In this document: piece by piece, positions 8,301-14,486 of the stretch
How positions within the stretch are numbered: the first letter of the stretch is position 1
Layout of the letters: each line of letters opens with the position of its first letter
DNA from: DATACN01 sp038215095
Lineage (GTDB): Bacteria; Actinomycetota; Thermoleophilia; Solirubrobacterales; Thermoleophilaceae
Assembly: GCA_038215095.1 (NCBI GenBank)
Contig: JBBQRG010000063.1
Span: 1-17,501, forward strand
Length of the DNA stretch: 17,501 nucleotides
Reading direction: 5' to 3'
Made by a program: the position numbers and the translations under genes
Notes under the pieces: generated by a model
What the model was told of the DNA's origin: nothing
The model's input: only the letters and a program-made list of their open reading frames with translations
The model's database searches: none

Positions 8301-8562
8301 ACCCGGCGCGGGCTAGCCAGTCGGCCGCCCACGGGACGTTCTTGGCCACCATGTGCAGGCCGCCGAGCACCAGGAAGGCTCCACCGGCCAGGAAGTACTT
8401 CGGAAGCTTGCGGTCGTGGGCCCCGAGCTCCGCCTCGGCGTAGGGCTCGCGGCGGACCGGCGGAGCGCGTCCCGGCAGCACCTTGAACAACACCGCCACC
8501 ACCACGGCGAGGTCGGCCAGGAGGGCCAGGAAGGTCAGCGTGCTGAGGTGCTGGACGTACAC
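5353..8562 (-). CDS. Heme-copper-oxidase-like 12-helix protein fused to an extracytoplasmic domain and a 7-helix module
   Basis: A 1069-residue protein. After one helix (5-29) come about twelve helices in three visibly repeated units (about 61-122, 227-290, 387-446). Each has a glycine-rich helix, a loop with the pattern 'WL.RAG.AG', a His-bearing helix and a 'L.PR' end. This matches the three-fold pseudosymmetry of heme-copper oxidase subunit I and recalls the HAH segments of CcoN/NorB. Possible heme ligands are H100, H265/H267 and H422. The CuB signature (WxxxH on helix 6 and an HH pair on helix 7) is absent; helix 7 has only LHEGG. Further helices follow to about 690, then a beta-rich extracytoplasmic domain (about 691-830) and seven helices (about 833-1045). 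The GTG start lies 9 nt after the preceding stop. An ordinary oxidase is unlikely; a scaffold, electron-transfer or heme/NO-related role is possible. The function is unassigned. Confidence 0.85.
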   Translation of the reverse strand: MYVQHLSTLTFLALLADLAVVVAVLFKVLPGRAPPVRREPYAEAELGAHDRKLPKYFLAGGAFLVLGGLHMVAKNVPWAADWLARAGYAGHLVRDLSNTHLMIVGGGTLISTGICWYALPRIVRRPLASNGLAQAAFWFTAVGLFLFYVALVGNGIAMGRLVAHGWGYQAAKAHMGNWYRVPVGMGAGVMGLGYWCFAANVFLTVFQARLVRVPKPDGHLWKFLAAGAAGLTVGTVQGVIQVQPANADWLYRAGHAGEWIDPISHAHINLVTGLTMLVAGGLLYLVPRLGGTPPSRRLANRCFWLLLGGSLMFYAVALYLGLHEGGLVVGKGLTPAQAEDATPLHPYLLMTAGLAMLAGFWLLLYVIARAFLRSKSPVRPFVLAGCAALAVGTLQGPVQAFPAVNELLDRSGDAGDVIVNLHAQLNMLGGLMVILIGLALALLPRHEKMDRRVRFAPRAIAGGMAVYYVAGIAFAAVEARDVADGRSFGAAVSSLEPWQALVLVPAAVAVLAGFAAYASAAWRMTSGYREQGRRLLKQAPAVYTGAIPRRARHLKPAALVGYEVPMGLLGFPGVGWLFAGFPFAATILLIVGPALAWAVIPLAFSPFGQGPLRAIGWRVEFAWLPASTLVSAVLLYRANRRRLVRLEGPLPGRRPRRLPAGRARISVAVGVIALVLVSLPFVPAVTGLGSRSFRYAYETRFAKDITGPFLDTSRGHVKLYAWQDPQNPYPRDALRVHAGQVHALRVRAAAVDAPDAYRLFDLSHGGRVPLAVRERAATSLVLAPSAALKDGRYLFVASHEGMFGGRDFVYVTVVGPGEPVTPIGADAPRFTPVVAEALLPLAAALLALVFSGMLMRSYRRRPAGEKLLWGSGFLLFAVAAACEAVAQGSGWSTGLFRTYYLAGGVLAVGYLGAGAAWLHLPRRARDVVAGALAVATVAGAVSVLVAPVDAGALAATPGTRPPANHALGGHAFLWAIALNSLGTLSLVGGAIYSVVRRQRVRASLWIGTGALVLALATSMSRAGEYSFMYLGELVGIALMFFGFTLASGRSRPAAKPASAPSAGSPALAP

Positions 8563-8571
8563 CTCAGGCGC

Positions 8572-8760
8572 TCAACGCAGGCCGGGCTCGACCGCGAAGA
8601 TCGTGAGCATGATGGCCAGGTAGATCAGGATCATCACGGCGAGAATCACCCACGCCTTCACGACAGCCCGGCGCGAGTGGCGGGCGGGCGCGCCGATGTC
8701 GCGGTAGCCGTAGAGCGGGCGTCCCGGGCGCAGTCTGCGGCGCCGCCGTCGCTCGGCCAT
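8572..8760 (-). CDS. Small single-helix membrane protein of the oxidase operon
   Basis: A 62-residue protein, too short to stand out on its own. It has a strongly basic start (MAERRRRRRLRPGRPLYGY), a soluble stretch with DIGAPARHSRR, then one hydrophobic helix AWVILAVMILIYLAIMLTIF and a short end VEPGLR. The positive-inside rule places the N-terminus in the cytoplasm. The ATG at 8760 overlaps the upstream stop (ATGA) and has GGAGAAGG about 7 nt before it. Such one-helix proteins in cbb3 operons are often accessory subunits (as CcoQ/CcoM are) but I see no specific similarity to either. It directly precedes the 1069-residue protein. Confidence 0.78.
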   Translation of the reverse strand: MAERRRRRRLRPGRPLYGYRDIGAPARHSRRAVVKAWVILAVMILIYLAIMLTIFAVEPGLR

Positions 8761-9077
8761 CAGAACACCTTCTCCATCACGAGGCTGCGCTCGAGCTCGA
8801 TGTCGCCACCCACGTCGGCGAGCAGCCGCTCGAAGGTGTAGCCCCGCTCCAGGAACACCTCGAGCTGGACCATCGTGTCCCACGTCGTGTAGCAGTGGAC
8901 GCGCACCCGCTCGTCCGGCTCGGCGTGGAAGAAGACGTCGAAGCGCTGGCAGCCTGGGTACTCCTGGACGTGCGCCTTGAGCGCTTGGAGCGAGGCGTAG
9001 AGCGCCTCCCATTCTGCGAAGGCCACCGACACCTCGCTGCAGGTCGAGTAGACAACGAATGGGAGTGCAGCGGCCAT
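8760..9077 (-). CDS. Small dimeric alpha-beta-barrel (ABM-like) protein
   Basis: A 105-residue soluble protein. The order of a strand (PFVVYSTCSEVS), a long helix (AFAEWEALYASLQALKAHV), then YPGCQRFDVFFHAEPDERVRVHCYTTWDTMVQLEVFLERG fits the ferredoxin-like fold of antibiotic-biosynthesis-monooxygenase-type dimeric barrels, where 'pGc..fev......p....y..W.s...l..hl' is typical. This group includes heme-degrading and heme-binding members (IsdG-like, chlorite-dismutase relatives), which is suggestive next to an oxidase and Ccm genes, but no heme-ligand signature can be assigned with confidence. The ATG at 9077 overlaps the upstream TGA and its own stop overlaps the next ATG. Function unknown. Confidence 0.75.
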   Translation of the reverse strand: MAAALPFVVYSTCSEVSVAFAEWEALYASLQALKAHVQEYPGCQRFDVFFHAEPDERVRVHCYTTWDTMVQLEVFLERGYTFERLLADVGGDIELERSLVMEKVF

Positions 9078-9427
9078 CAGAACTTCTGTCCCGAGATCAG
9101 GTGTCCGACCACCATCACACCTCCGAACACGACAACGACCGCGGTGAGCACCAGGAAATAGGTCGTGGCCGGCCCGGCGGCTTCGGTCGTGTAGCCCGCC
9201 CAGCTATCGAGCGGGCTGATCCCCGGGATCTGCCGCGTCGAGCGGTACTGGCGTACCCAGAGGATGAGGATCACGCTCAGCACGACCACGAAGCCCCACA
9301 TCCAGGCCAGCGAGGTCCAATCGACGTGCCACGTGGCGTCCCGGCCGTGCGGCACGAGCTCCTTCGACTGGAGGTAGTGGTAGTACTGCTGCGCCTTCTG
9401 CGGCGAGTCACCGCGCGGCATGGACAT
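9077..9427 (-). CDS. Two-helix membrane protein of the oxidase operon
   Basis: A 116-residue protein with a polar N-terminus (HYLQSKELVPHGRDATWHVDW), a helix at about 38-58 (SLAWMWGFVVVLSVILILWV), a loop containing RQIPGISPLDSWAGYTTEAAGP, and a second helix at about 89-108 ending GHLISGQKF. I do not recognise the family. The open frame reaches 9559, but the ATG at 9427 has AGGAGGA about 9 nt upstream and lies within the last bases of the CcoS-like gene (20-nt overlap); the ATG at 9421 is the alternative. The position between CcoS-like and ABM-like genes suggests an accessory oxidase subunit; this is inference from context only. Confidence 0.8.
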   Translation of the reverse strand: MSMPRGDSPQKAQQYYHYLQSKELVPHGRDATWHVDWTSLAWMWGFVVVLSVILILWVRQYRSTRQIPGISPLDSWAGYTTEAAGPATTYFLVLTAVVVVFGGVMVVGHLISGQKF

Positions 9428-9719
9428 GGTCCCATTCCTCCTCGTCGCTGGCCCAATCCGGGCTGTAGTAGTCCTCCTCCTCGATAAGCAGTGGAATCCG
9501 CGCGGCCTGCTCGAGATTGTGGAAGTGGCCTGTCTTCCAGGCCAGTAGGAACGCCGCAAAGGCGAGGCCCGCGAACAGGAAGAAGGCCTCGAGCATCCAG
9601 TCGGCCATGATCCAGTTCGAGCTCCTCGTCTCCGGCTGGTCGTGGCCGAACGCGAGCGCGGGCACGACGACCAGCGCCGCGAGCGCGATGGCGGCCGCTG
9701 GAACGACGACGCGCCTCAC
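9408..9719 (-). CDS. CcoS-like cbb3 oxidase assembly protein with signal sequence
   Basis: A 103-residue protein. Residues 1-24 look like a signal peptide or first helix (RRVVVPAAAIALAALVVVP, then ALAFG). A second helix at about 41-61 runs into WKTGHFHNLEQAARIPLLIEEED, closely resembling the CcoS pattern 'FfWavksGqfdDLe.pa.riL.dd'. The tail is acidic (SDEEEWDHVH). CcoS is needed for heme or copper insertion into cbb3 oxidase; classical CcoS is about 50-70 residues and lacks the extra N-terminal part, so this is a longer variant or a relative. The GTG start at 9719 overlaps the stop of the CcoO-CcoP fusion (GTGA), placing it third in the operon. Confidence 0.72.
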   Translation of the reverse strand: MRRVVVPAAAIALAALVVVPALAFGHDQPETRSSNWIMADWMLEAFFLFAGLAFAAFLLAWKTGHFHNLEQAARIPLLIEEEDYYSPDWASDEEEWDHVHAAR

Positions 9720-11131
9720 TGCTGCCCCGGCACGGTCGGGGGGATGGCCTTCTGTGAGAGCGCTGGGAGCTTGTCGCCGCGCCGCCTGGCCTCGGCCCAG
9801 GCCGTGTTCAGCATCTGGTCGTAGAGGCTCCGGATGCCCGCCGCGGCGTCCTTGAGGGCGAGCTTCGTCCCCAGGCCCTTCACGACGATCTTGTCGGCCG
9901 GGCTGAGGCCGGGGAAGACGCGGCTCGCCTCCTCCATGAACGGATCGGAGCTCTGCTTCTTCGCGAACGCGATGTTGTTGGCGGGCTTCTGCCTCGACTT
10001 CAGCCACGCGAGCAGCTCCTTCGACGGCGACCAGGGGATGTAGTCCTTGGGCTCGGGGATCACGCCCTTGCGCAGGGTGTGGTTTGGGATCGTCTTCACG
10101 AACAGCACCACCCGCCAGATGTCGTCCACCGAGAGCCGCTCGCCGAAGTTCTCCATACCCGTGCCGGTCCAGCCGCGGAGGATGCGGTAGTAGAAATCCC
10201 CCGGGCCCGTGTCGCCGCCGCAGCACGCGTCGTCCTTGTCGGTGAAGTCGGCCGGAGGGGGCGAGAGGAACCGTGCTCCCGGGCCCTTGCCGTCGCCGCT
10301 CGTGCCGTGGCATCCGACGCAGCGCTGGAGGAAGATCTCCTTGCCGCGCAGGAGGTTGCCCTCGGTGACCGGCAGCGGATCGCCCGAGAGCCAGTAGCTA
10401 CGGTCGATCTGCGAGAGGTTGGGCGCCTCCGCGAGCTGGTTGGGCGGCGGCTTTACCTCCTTCTGGGGGACGATCGGCTTGTGCGCGCCTTTGAAGCCCC
10501 GGTACGGCGTTGGGAAGCCCTGGACGGTGAGCACCACCCGCTTGGCGTAGAGCTGACCGGCGTAGCGCAGCAGACCGGACTTGCCGGAGCGCTGTTCGAC
10601 GAAGGAGGTGAGCTGGTCGACCTGTTGGTTCGAGAAGAGCGACTTCATCGGCGGCATCAGCGACATCGGGTCGACGTAGCGCGGGTCGTAGAAGTGGGCG
10701 AGCTGCCAGTCGTCGGGGTGCCAGCCCGACTCCTGCGAGAGGTCGGGGCCGGTCCGCTCGGTCCCCAGGATGTTCGGCGATTGGTCGCTGCCGTAGTAGT
10801 CGCCGGGCTGGGAGACCTTCGGGTAGAGGAAGTAGAGCGCTTCGCGCACGTCCTGTGGCCGCGAGTAGCCGGAATGGCAGACGAAGCAGTTGTTGCTGGC
10901 GAACAGGTGGCGGCCCTTCGTCGCCTGCGTGCTCAGCGGGGCCCAGTCTGCCGACGCCGGCGGGTCGAAGGTGTGCACCGGCAGCCAGACCACCACGAAT
11001 ACGACGAACAGGAAGACGAGCAGCCCGCCCAGCCCGGCGATCCAGGGCGTGATCAGCATCTTCTCCGGCGGATGCCTCGCCCAGCCCCGCGGCGGCCGCT
11101 GCTCGAGATCGTTGGGTTCCTGCTCGGCCAT
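9716..11131 (-). CDS. ccoO: Fused CcoO-CcoP-like di-heme cytochrome c subunit of cbb3 oxidase
   Basis: A 471-residue membrane-anchored cytochrome c that passes electrons to CcoN. One anchor helix (about 30-50) is followed by a CcoO-type domain: heme site CFVCH (C82, C85, H86) in NNCFVCHSGYSRPQDVREA, and LGTERTGPDLSQESGWHPDDW, with a probable distal Met in SLMPPM (about 159). A linker leads to a CcoP-type domain with CVGCH (C271, C274, H275), GTSGDGKGPGARFLSPPPADF and a probable distal Met326 (GTGMENF). About 110 residues after this match neither family. An adjacent Cys pair (C303-C304) is unusual. Separate ccoO and ccoP genes are the norm in proteobacteria, so this is a fusion with only one heme in the P-like part. 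It starts 3 nt after the ccoN stop. Both hemes need the Ccm system encoded downstream. Confidence 0.93.
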   Translation of the reverse strand: MAEQEPNDLEQRPPRGWARHPPEKMLITPWIAGLGGLLVFLFVVFVVVWLPVHTFDPPASADWAPLSTQATKGRHLFASNNCFVCHSGYSRPQDVREALYFLYPKVSQPGDYYGSDQSPNILGTERTGPDLSQESGWHPDDWQLAHFYDPRYVDPMSLMPPMKSLFSNQQVDQLTSFVEQRSGKSGLLRYAGQLYAKRVVLTVQGFPTPYRGFKGAHKPIVPQKEVKPPPNQLAEAPNLSQIDRSYWLSGDPLPVTEGNLLRGKEIFLQRCVGCHGTSGDGKGPGARFLSPPPADFTDKDDACCGGDTGPGDFYYRILRGWTGTGMENFGERLSVDDIWRVVLFVKTIPNHTLRKGVIPEPKDYIPWSPSKELLAWLKSRQKPANNIAFAKKQSSDPFMEEASRVFPGLSPADKIVVKGLGTKLALKDAAAGIRSLYDQMLNTAWAEARRRGDKLPALSQKAIPPTVPGQQ

Positions 11132-11134
11132 CGC

Positions 11135-12643
11135 CTAGCCCGCGACCGGCGGAGCAACGGCCTCGGCGACCTTGAGCGTCTCCTGGCGCCGCCGCTCGAC
11201 GGTGTTCGTGAACATCGTCATGCCGATGTTCACGATCTGGACGATTCCCGAGATCACGATCATCGCACCGAAGATCCCCCGCGCGATGTAGTAAGGGTGG
11301 AGCTGGTCGAGCACGTTCACCTCGGGGATGCCGTCCTGCCAGCTGAAGCCCTGCTGGAAGCCGGCCAAAGTCAGGACGCTGAAGAAGCCGGTGAAGCCCA
11401 CGGTCACGAGCCAGTACTGCCATTCGGTGAAGCTCCGGCTCCAAAGGGGGCGCGCGTATATCTGAGCGACGATGTAGTCGATCACCCCCATGCCCAGGAT
11501 CGTGAAGGCACCCAGCAGCGCCAGGTGCGCATGGGCGACGACGAAGTTGGTGAAGTGCTGCAGCTTGTTGAAGGGCTGCAGCGCCTCGAACGCTCCCTGG
11601 ACGTTGACCAGGAAGTAGAAGAAAAAGGCCGTCATGGTGAAGCGCATGGTCAAGTTCGTGAAGAACTTGTCCCAGTTGCCTTTCATCGTCCCGAGGATGT
11701 TTATGGTGAACGCGAACACCGGGATCAGGAGCGCCCACGACGAGATCTCGGCGATCGTCTTGAGCCACGCCGGCGTGGGGGACTGCAGGATGTGGTGGTC
11801 GCCGACACCGGTGTAGAGGAAGGCCATCCCCCAGAAGCTGACCAGCGACAGCGTGTAGCTGTACAGCGGCGTGTTGGTTATCCGCGGGACGATGTAATAC
11901 GCCAGGGCGATCAACATCGGCGTCAGCCACAGGCCGAAGAGGTTGTGCGCGTACCACCAGTTGAGGATCGCGTCGTCGAGGCTGTTGGAAAGCGCCCCCG
12001 ACGGCGCGCCCATGATGTGGCCGGGATGCCAGATGACATTGCCGATGGCGTAGTCGACCGCCAGCCAGATCGGGCTGGCGATGAAGAACCAGACGGACAC
12101 GTAGATCGGCTTGATCGTGCGGATCGCGACGGTGGCGAGAATGTTCACGACGTTCGCCAGCCAGATCACGAGTAGCGCGATGTCGATCGGCCATATGAAC
12201 TCCGCGTACTCGCGGCCCTGGCTGTGCCCGGTCAGCAGGCCCAGCACGCCCAGCGCGAACATCCCGTTCCACGCCCACGCGGTCCACACGCCGAGCCGCT
12301 CGCTCCACATGCCGCGGGTCCCGCACAGGCGCGGCAGCATGTAGAAGAGCGCGCCGAAGTACATCATCGTCAGCCACGCCAGGATCACCCCGTTCACGTG
12401 GGACGGCCGCACCCGGCTGAAGGACAGGAACGAGACGTTTCCGAACGCCTCCGGAGTCACGAACTGGGTCGCCAGAACGAGGCCCATGAGATCCACGACC
12501 GTCAGCCAGAGGACTGATGCCAGGAGCCAGTGCCGCGCCGCGCGGTCGGGATAGGGCTTCGGGGCAGCCCCCGGCGGTCCCTTCTCCATCGGAGCCGGCG
12601 CCTCGAGCACGGCTGCGCTGGGGGATGCGGTTCTCTTTTCCAC
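11135..12643 (-). CDS. ccoN: cbb3-type cytochrome c oxidase catalytic subunit I
   Basis: A 502-residue 12-helix proton-pumping oxygen reductase subunit. All metal ligands are visible: H82 (PSHVNGVILAW, low-spin heme b); H233 (NWWYAHNLFG, CuB); H283-H284 (GVGDHH, CuB) with Y277 six residues before them, the position of the cross-linked tyrosine specific to C-type oxidases; and H371/H373 (VVAHAHLALLG, heme b3 and heme b). The frame extends to a TTG at 12661, but the GTG at 12643 has a perfect AGGAG six bases upstream and is preferred. First gene of the operon, followed after 3 nt by the CcoO-CcoP fusion. It diverges from the response-regulator gene, with direct repeats between them. Such oxidases have high oxygen affinity, which suggests low-oxygen respiration. 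Confidence 0.97.
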   Translation of the reverse strand: MEKRTASPSAAVLEAPAPMEKGPPGAAPKPYPDRAARHWLLASVLWLTVVDLMGLVLATQFVTPEAFGNVSFLSFSRVRPSHVNGVILAWLTMMYFGALFYMLPRLCGTRGMWSERLGVWTAWAWNGMFALGVLGLLTGHSQGREYAEFIWPIDIALLVIWLANVVNILATVAIRTIKPIYVSVWFFIASPIWLAVDYAIGNVIWHPGHIMGAPSGALSNSLDDAILNWWYAHNLFGLWLTPMLIALAYYIVPRITNTPLYSYTLSLVSFWGMAFLYTGVGDHHILQSPTPAWLKTIAEISSWALLIPVFAFTINILGTMKGNWDKFFTNLTMRFTMTAFFFYFLVNVQGAFEALQPFNKLQHFTNFVVAHAHLALLGAFTILGMGVIDYIVAQIYARPLWSRSFTEWQYWLVTVGFTGFFSVLTLAGFQQGFSWQDGIPEVNVLDQLHPYYIARGIFGAMIVISGIVQIVNIGMTMFTNTVERRRQETLKVAEAVAPPVAG

Positions 12644-12649
12644 AATGAG

Positions 12650-12654
12650 CTCCT
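12650..12654 (-). promoter_or_regulatory. Ribosome binding site of ccoN
   Basis: AGGAG on the minus strand, six bases before the GTG at 12643. It lies inside the six-codon extension to the TTG at 12661 and so decides in favour of the shorter protein. Confidence 0.75.
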
Positions 12655-12694
12655 GGCGCAACGCTAAGTCAGCACGACCGCCCCGACGAGCGAG

Positions 12695-12732
12695 ATGACA
12701 ACAACGTCATTTGCTTGTCATTCGTGGGTCAT
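12695..12732. promoter_or_regulatory. Tandem 11-bp GTCAT repeats between ccoN and the response regulator
   Basis: GTCAT starts at 12706, 12717 and 12728, exactly 11 bp apart, and an inverted copy ATGAC starts at 12695, also 11 bp away. One-turn-spaced direct repeats are the usual binding geometry of OmpR/PhoB-family regulators, and TGTCAT resembles the proteobacterial Pho-box half-site. The site sits in the divergent space of an OmpR-type regulator and the oxidase operon, so it could control both. The repeat is seen directly; the binding protein is inferred. Confidence 0.65.
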
Positions 12733-12744
12733 CTGCCGTAGTCT
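12715..12744 (+). promoter_or_regulatory. Possible promoter of the response regulator-kinase-hemA operon
   Basis: TTGTCA (12715-12720, one mismatch to TTGACA) and TAGTCT (12739-12744, a poor -10) are separated by 18 bp. The -35-like box overlaps the second GTCAT repeat, so a bound regulator would touch it. The start codon follows 13 bp after the -10, with no Shine-Dalgarno, again hinting at a very short leader. The -10 is weak. Confidence 0.3.
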
Positions 12745-12757
12745 CGGCGCGACCGGC

Positions 12758-13420
12758 ATGCGAGTTTTGGTGATCGAGGATGAGCCTCGGATCCTGTCTT
12801 TTGTTTCGCGGGCGCTGGAGGCAGAAGGGTTCGCCGTCCATGGGGTGGGCGACGGCGTAAGCGGGCTGGCACGCGCGTCCGGTGATCGCTACGACCTCGT
12901 CATCCTGGACCTCCTCCTGCCTCGAGTTGATGGCCTGACCGTGCTGCGGGAGCTCGGCCGCCGCTGCCCCGGGCTGCCGGTCGTGATCGTCTCCGCCCGG
13001 ACGGATCTACGCACCAAGCTGCGGGGCTTCGAGCTCGGCGCGAGCGACTACCTAGCCAAGCCGTTCGCGTTCGACGAGCTGCTCGCGCGCATCCGGGTTC
13101 AGCTGCGGGCACGTCCGTCCGAAGCCGTCACGACCGTGGCGGCGGGCGACATCGTCCTTGACGTGGCCAGGCGCCAGGTGCGGATAGGGTCGCGGGACAT
13201 CGACCTGTCTGACCGGGAGTTCCGCCTGCTCCATCACCTCCTCGAGCACGCGGGCGAGGTGGTGAGCCGCGAGAGCATCCTCTCGGCGGTATGGGGCTAT
13301 TACTTCGATCCACGCTCGAACGTCGTGGACGTCTGCGTCCGCCGGCTGCGAAACAAGCTCGGTGCGGAGGCGCCGATCGAGACCGTCCGCCATGCTGGAT
13401 ATCGCATCGCTGCGGCGTAA
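12758..13420 (+). CDS. OmpR-family two-component response regulator
   Basis: A 220-residue regulator. The receiver domain (1 to about 115) has the acidic pair E8-D9 (VIEDEP), the phospho-acceptor D51 (LVILDLLLPRVDGL), S79 (VIVSAR) and K101 (YLAKPFAFDELLARI). The C-terminal winged helix (about 125-220) has DLSDREFRLLHHLLEHAGEVVSR, ILSAVWGYYFDPRSNVVDVCV and a final hairpin ETVRHAGYRI, typical of OmpR/PhoB. The frame is open from 12695 but the ATG at 12758 begins exactly at the first receiver strand. It overlaps the kinase gene by 29 nt and is divergent from ccoN. The 11-bp GTCAT repeats before it are its probable target. The signal sensed by the pair is unknown. Confidence 0.96.
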   Translation: MRVLVIEDEPRILSFVSRALEAEGFAVHGVGDGVSGLARASGDRYDLVILDLLLPRVDGLTVLRELGRRCPGLPVVIVSARTDLRTKLRGFELGASDYLAKPFAFDELLARIRVQLRARPSEAVTTVAAGDIVLDVARRQVRIGSRDIDLSDREFRLLHHLLEHAGEVVSRESILSAVWGYYFDPRSNVVDVCVRRLRNKLGAEAPIETVRHAGYRIAAA

Positions 13421-14486
13421 CGCGCTGGAGATCGCGTGGGTCCTGTTCGTCGGGGTCAATCTCGTTGCCATGGAGCTATGGCCGCGCTGGGAGACCATCC
13501 CGTTCCATCTGATCTGGACCAGCTTGACCCTGCTCTACGGCGTGCGCGTGTGGCGCCTTGGACGGACGTACCTCGTCTTGCTCTGGTTCGGCGTCGTGAG
13601 CGGAGCCAGCATCCTGTCGGACGCCTTCAACGGCACCCAGCAATGGGGCGAGCTGTTCGAGGTTCCGCTGATGTCGTCCATGTTCCTGGCGATGGTCTGG
13701 CACGCGCGCAGGCGCCAGGCCGCGATTCAGGCCACCGCTCGGGAGTCGGAGGAGAAGGCGGCGCTTCTTGAGCGCCAGGAGCGGTTCCTCCACGACGTCT
13801 CCCACGAGCTGCGCACCCCCATCGCCATCGCGCGCGGCCATCTCGAGCTCCTCCAACGCGCCGAGGGCGTGGGTCGCTCTGAGCTCTCGGTCGCGGTCGA
13901 CGAGCTGGGCCGAGTCCAGCGCATAGTCGAGGGCCTTCTGATGCTCGCGAAGGCGGGTCGGCCTACCTCCGCCGATTCCGTTTGCGAGCTTGATCTGCAG
14001 CGTTTCCTCGAGGATGTGGTCATGCGCTGGTCGGACGTCACTCCGCGCGTGTGGCGTGTGGGCGAACTCGCGGCCGGCACGCTCACCGCGGACCCCGACG
14101 CGCTACGCGTCGCACTCGACGCGCTGGTCGAGAATGCCGTGAAGCACACCCGCCCGCCGGACGTGATCGAGGTCAGAAGCCACGCCCACAATGGCCACGT
14201 GGCGATCGACGTCGCTGACGAAGGGTGTGGGGTCCCCGCTGGGGTGCGGGGGGAGATCTTCCAGCGCTTCGCCCACGCGGACTCGGCCGTCGGGGCGGCC
14301 GACAGAGGGCTCGGGCTCGGACTTGCCATCGTCGACGCGATCGCCAAGGCACACGGCGGCCGTTGCAGCTTGCGTGCCACCGGGGAGGGATCGACCTTCA
14401 CTTTGGACCTACCGAATTTCGTCGCCGTCGTCGACGAGCCGGGGCCCGACGTCGAGCCGCACGCGCCGGCCCTCATCGAGGGATGA
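13392..14486 (+). CDS. Membrane sensor histidine kinase, partner of the adjacent regulator
   Basis: A 364-residue kinase. Four helices fill the first 105 residues (about 11-30, 37-54, 59-78, 91-104) with only short loops, so there is no large external sensor domain; the signal may be inside the membrane, such as redox state or electron flow. A linker coil leads to the HisKA dimer helix with H138 in FLHDVSHELRTP. The ATPase domain has N248 (ALVENAVKHT), G1 DEGCGVP (about 276-282) and G2 GLGLGLAI (306-313). The ATG at 13392 overlaps the regulator gene by 29 nt and the stop overlaps the hemA start (ATGA), so the three genes form one transcript. An earlier start at 13362 would add ten basic residues and is less likely. 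Confidence 0.95.
   Translation: MLDIASLRRNALEIAWVLFVGVNLVAMELWPRWETIPFHLIWTSLTLLYGVRVWRLGRTYLVLLWFGVVSGASILSDAFNGTQQWGELFEVPLMSSMFLAMVWHARRRQAAIQATARESEEKAALLERQERFLHDVSHELRTPIAIARGHLELLQRAEGVGRSELSVAVDELGRVQRIVEGLLMLAKAGRPTSADSVCELDLQRFLEDVVMRWSDVTPRVWRVGELAAGTLTADPDALRVALDALVENAVKHTRPPDVIEVRSHAHNGHVAIDVADEGCGVPAGVRGEIFQRFAHADSAVGAADRGLGLGLAIVDAIAKAHGGRCSLRATGEGSTFTLDLPNFVAVVDEPGPDVEPHAPALIEG

Noticed and set aside
10079..12175. Long plus-strand open frame opposite ccoO-ccoP and ccoN
   Set aside because: It is antisense to well-supported oxidase genes and shows only Arg/Asp/Val-rich low-complexity sequence.
12644..12661. TTG at 12661 as the start of ccoN
   Set aside because: The AGGAG ribosome binding site lies within this extension and points to the GTG at 12643.
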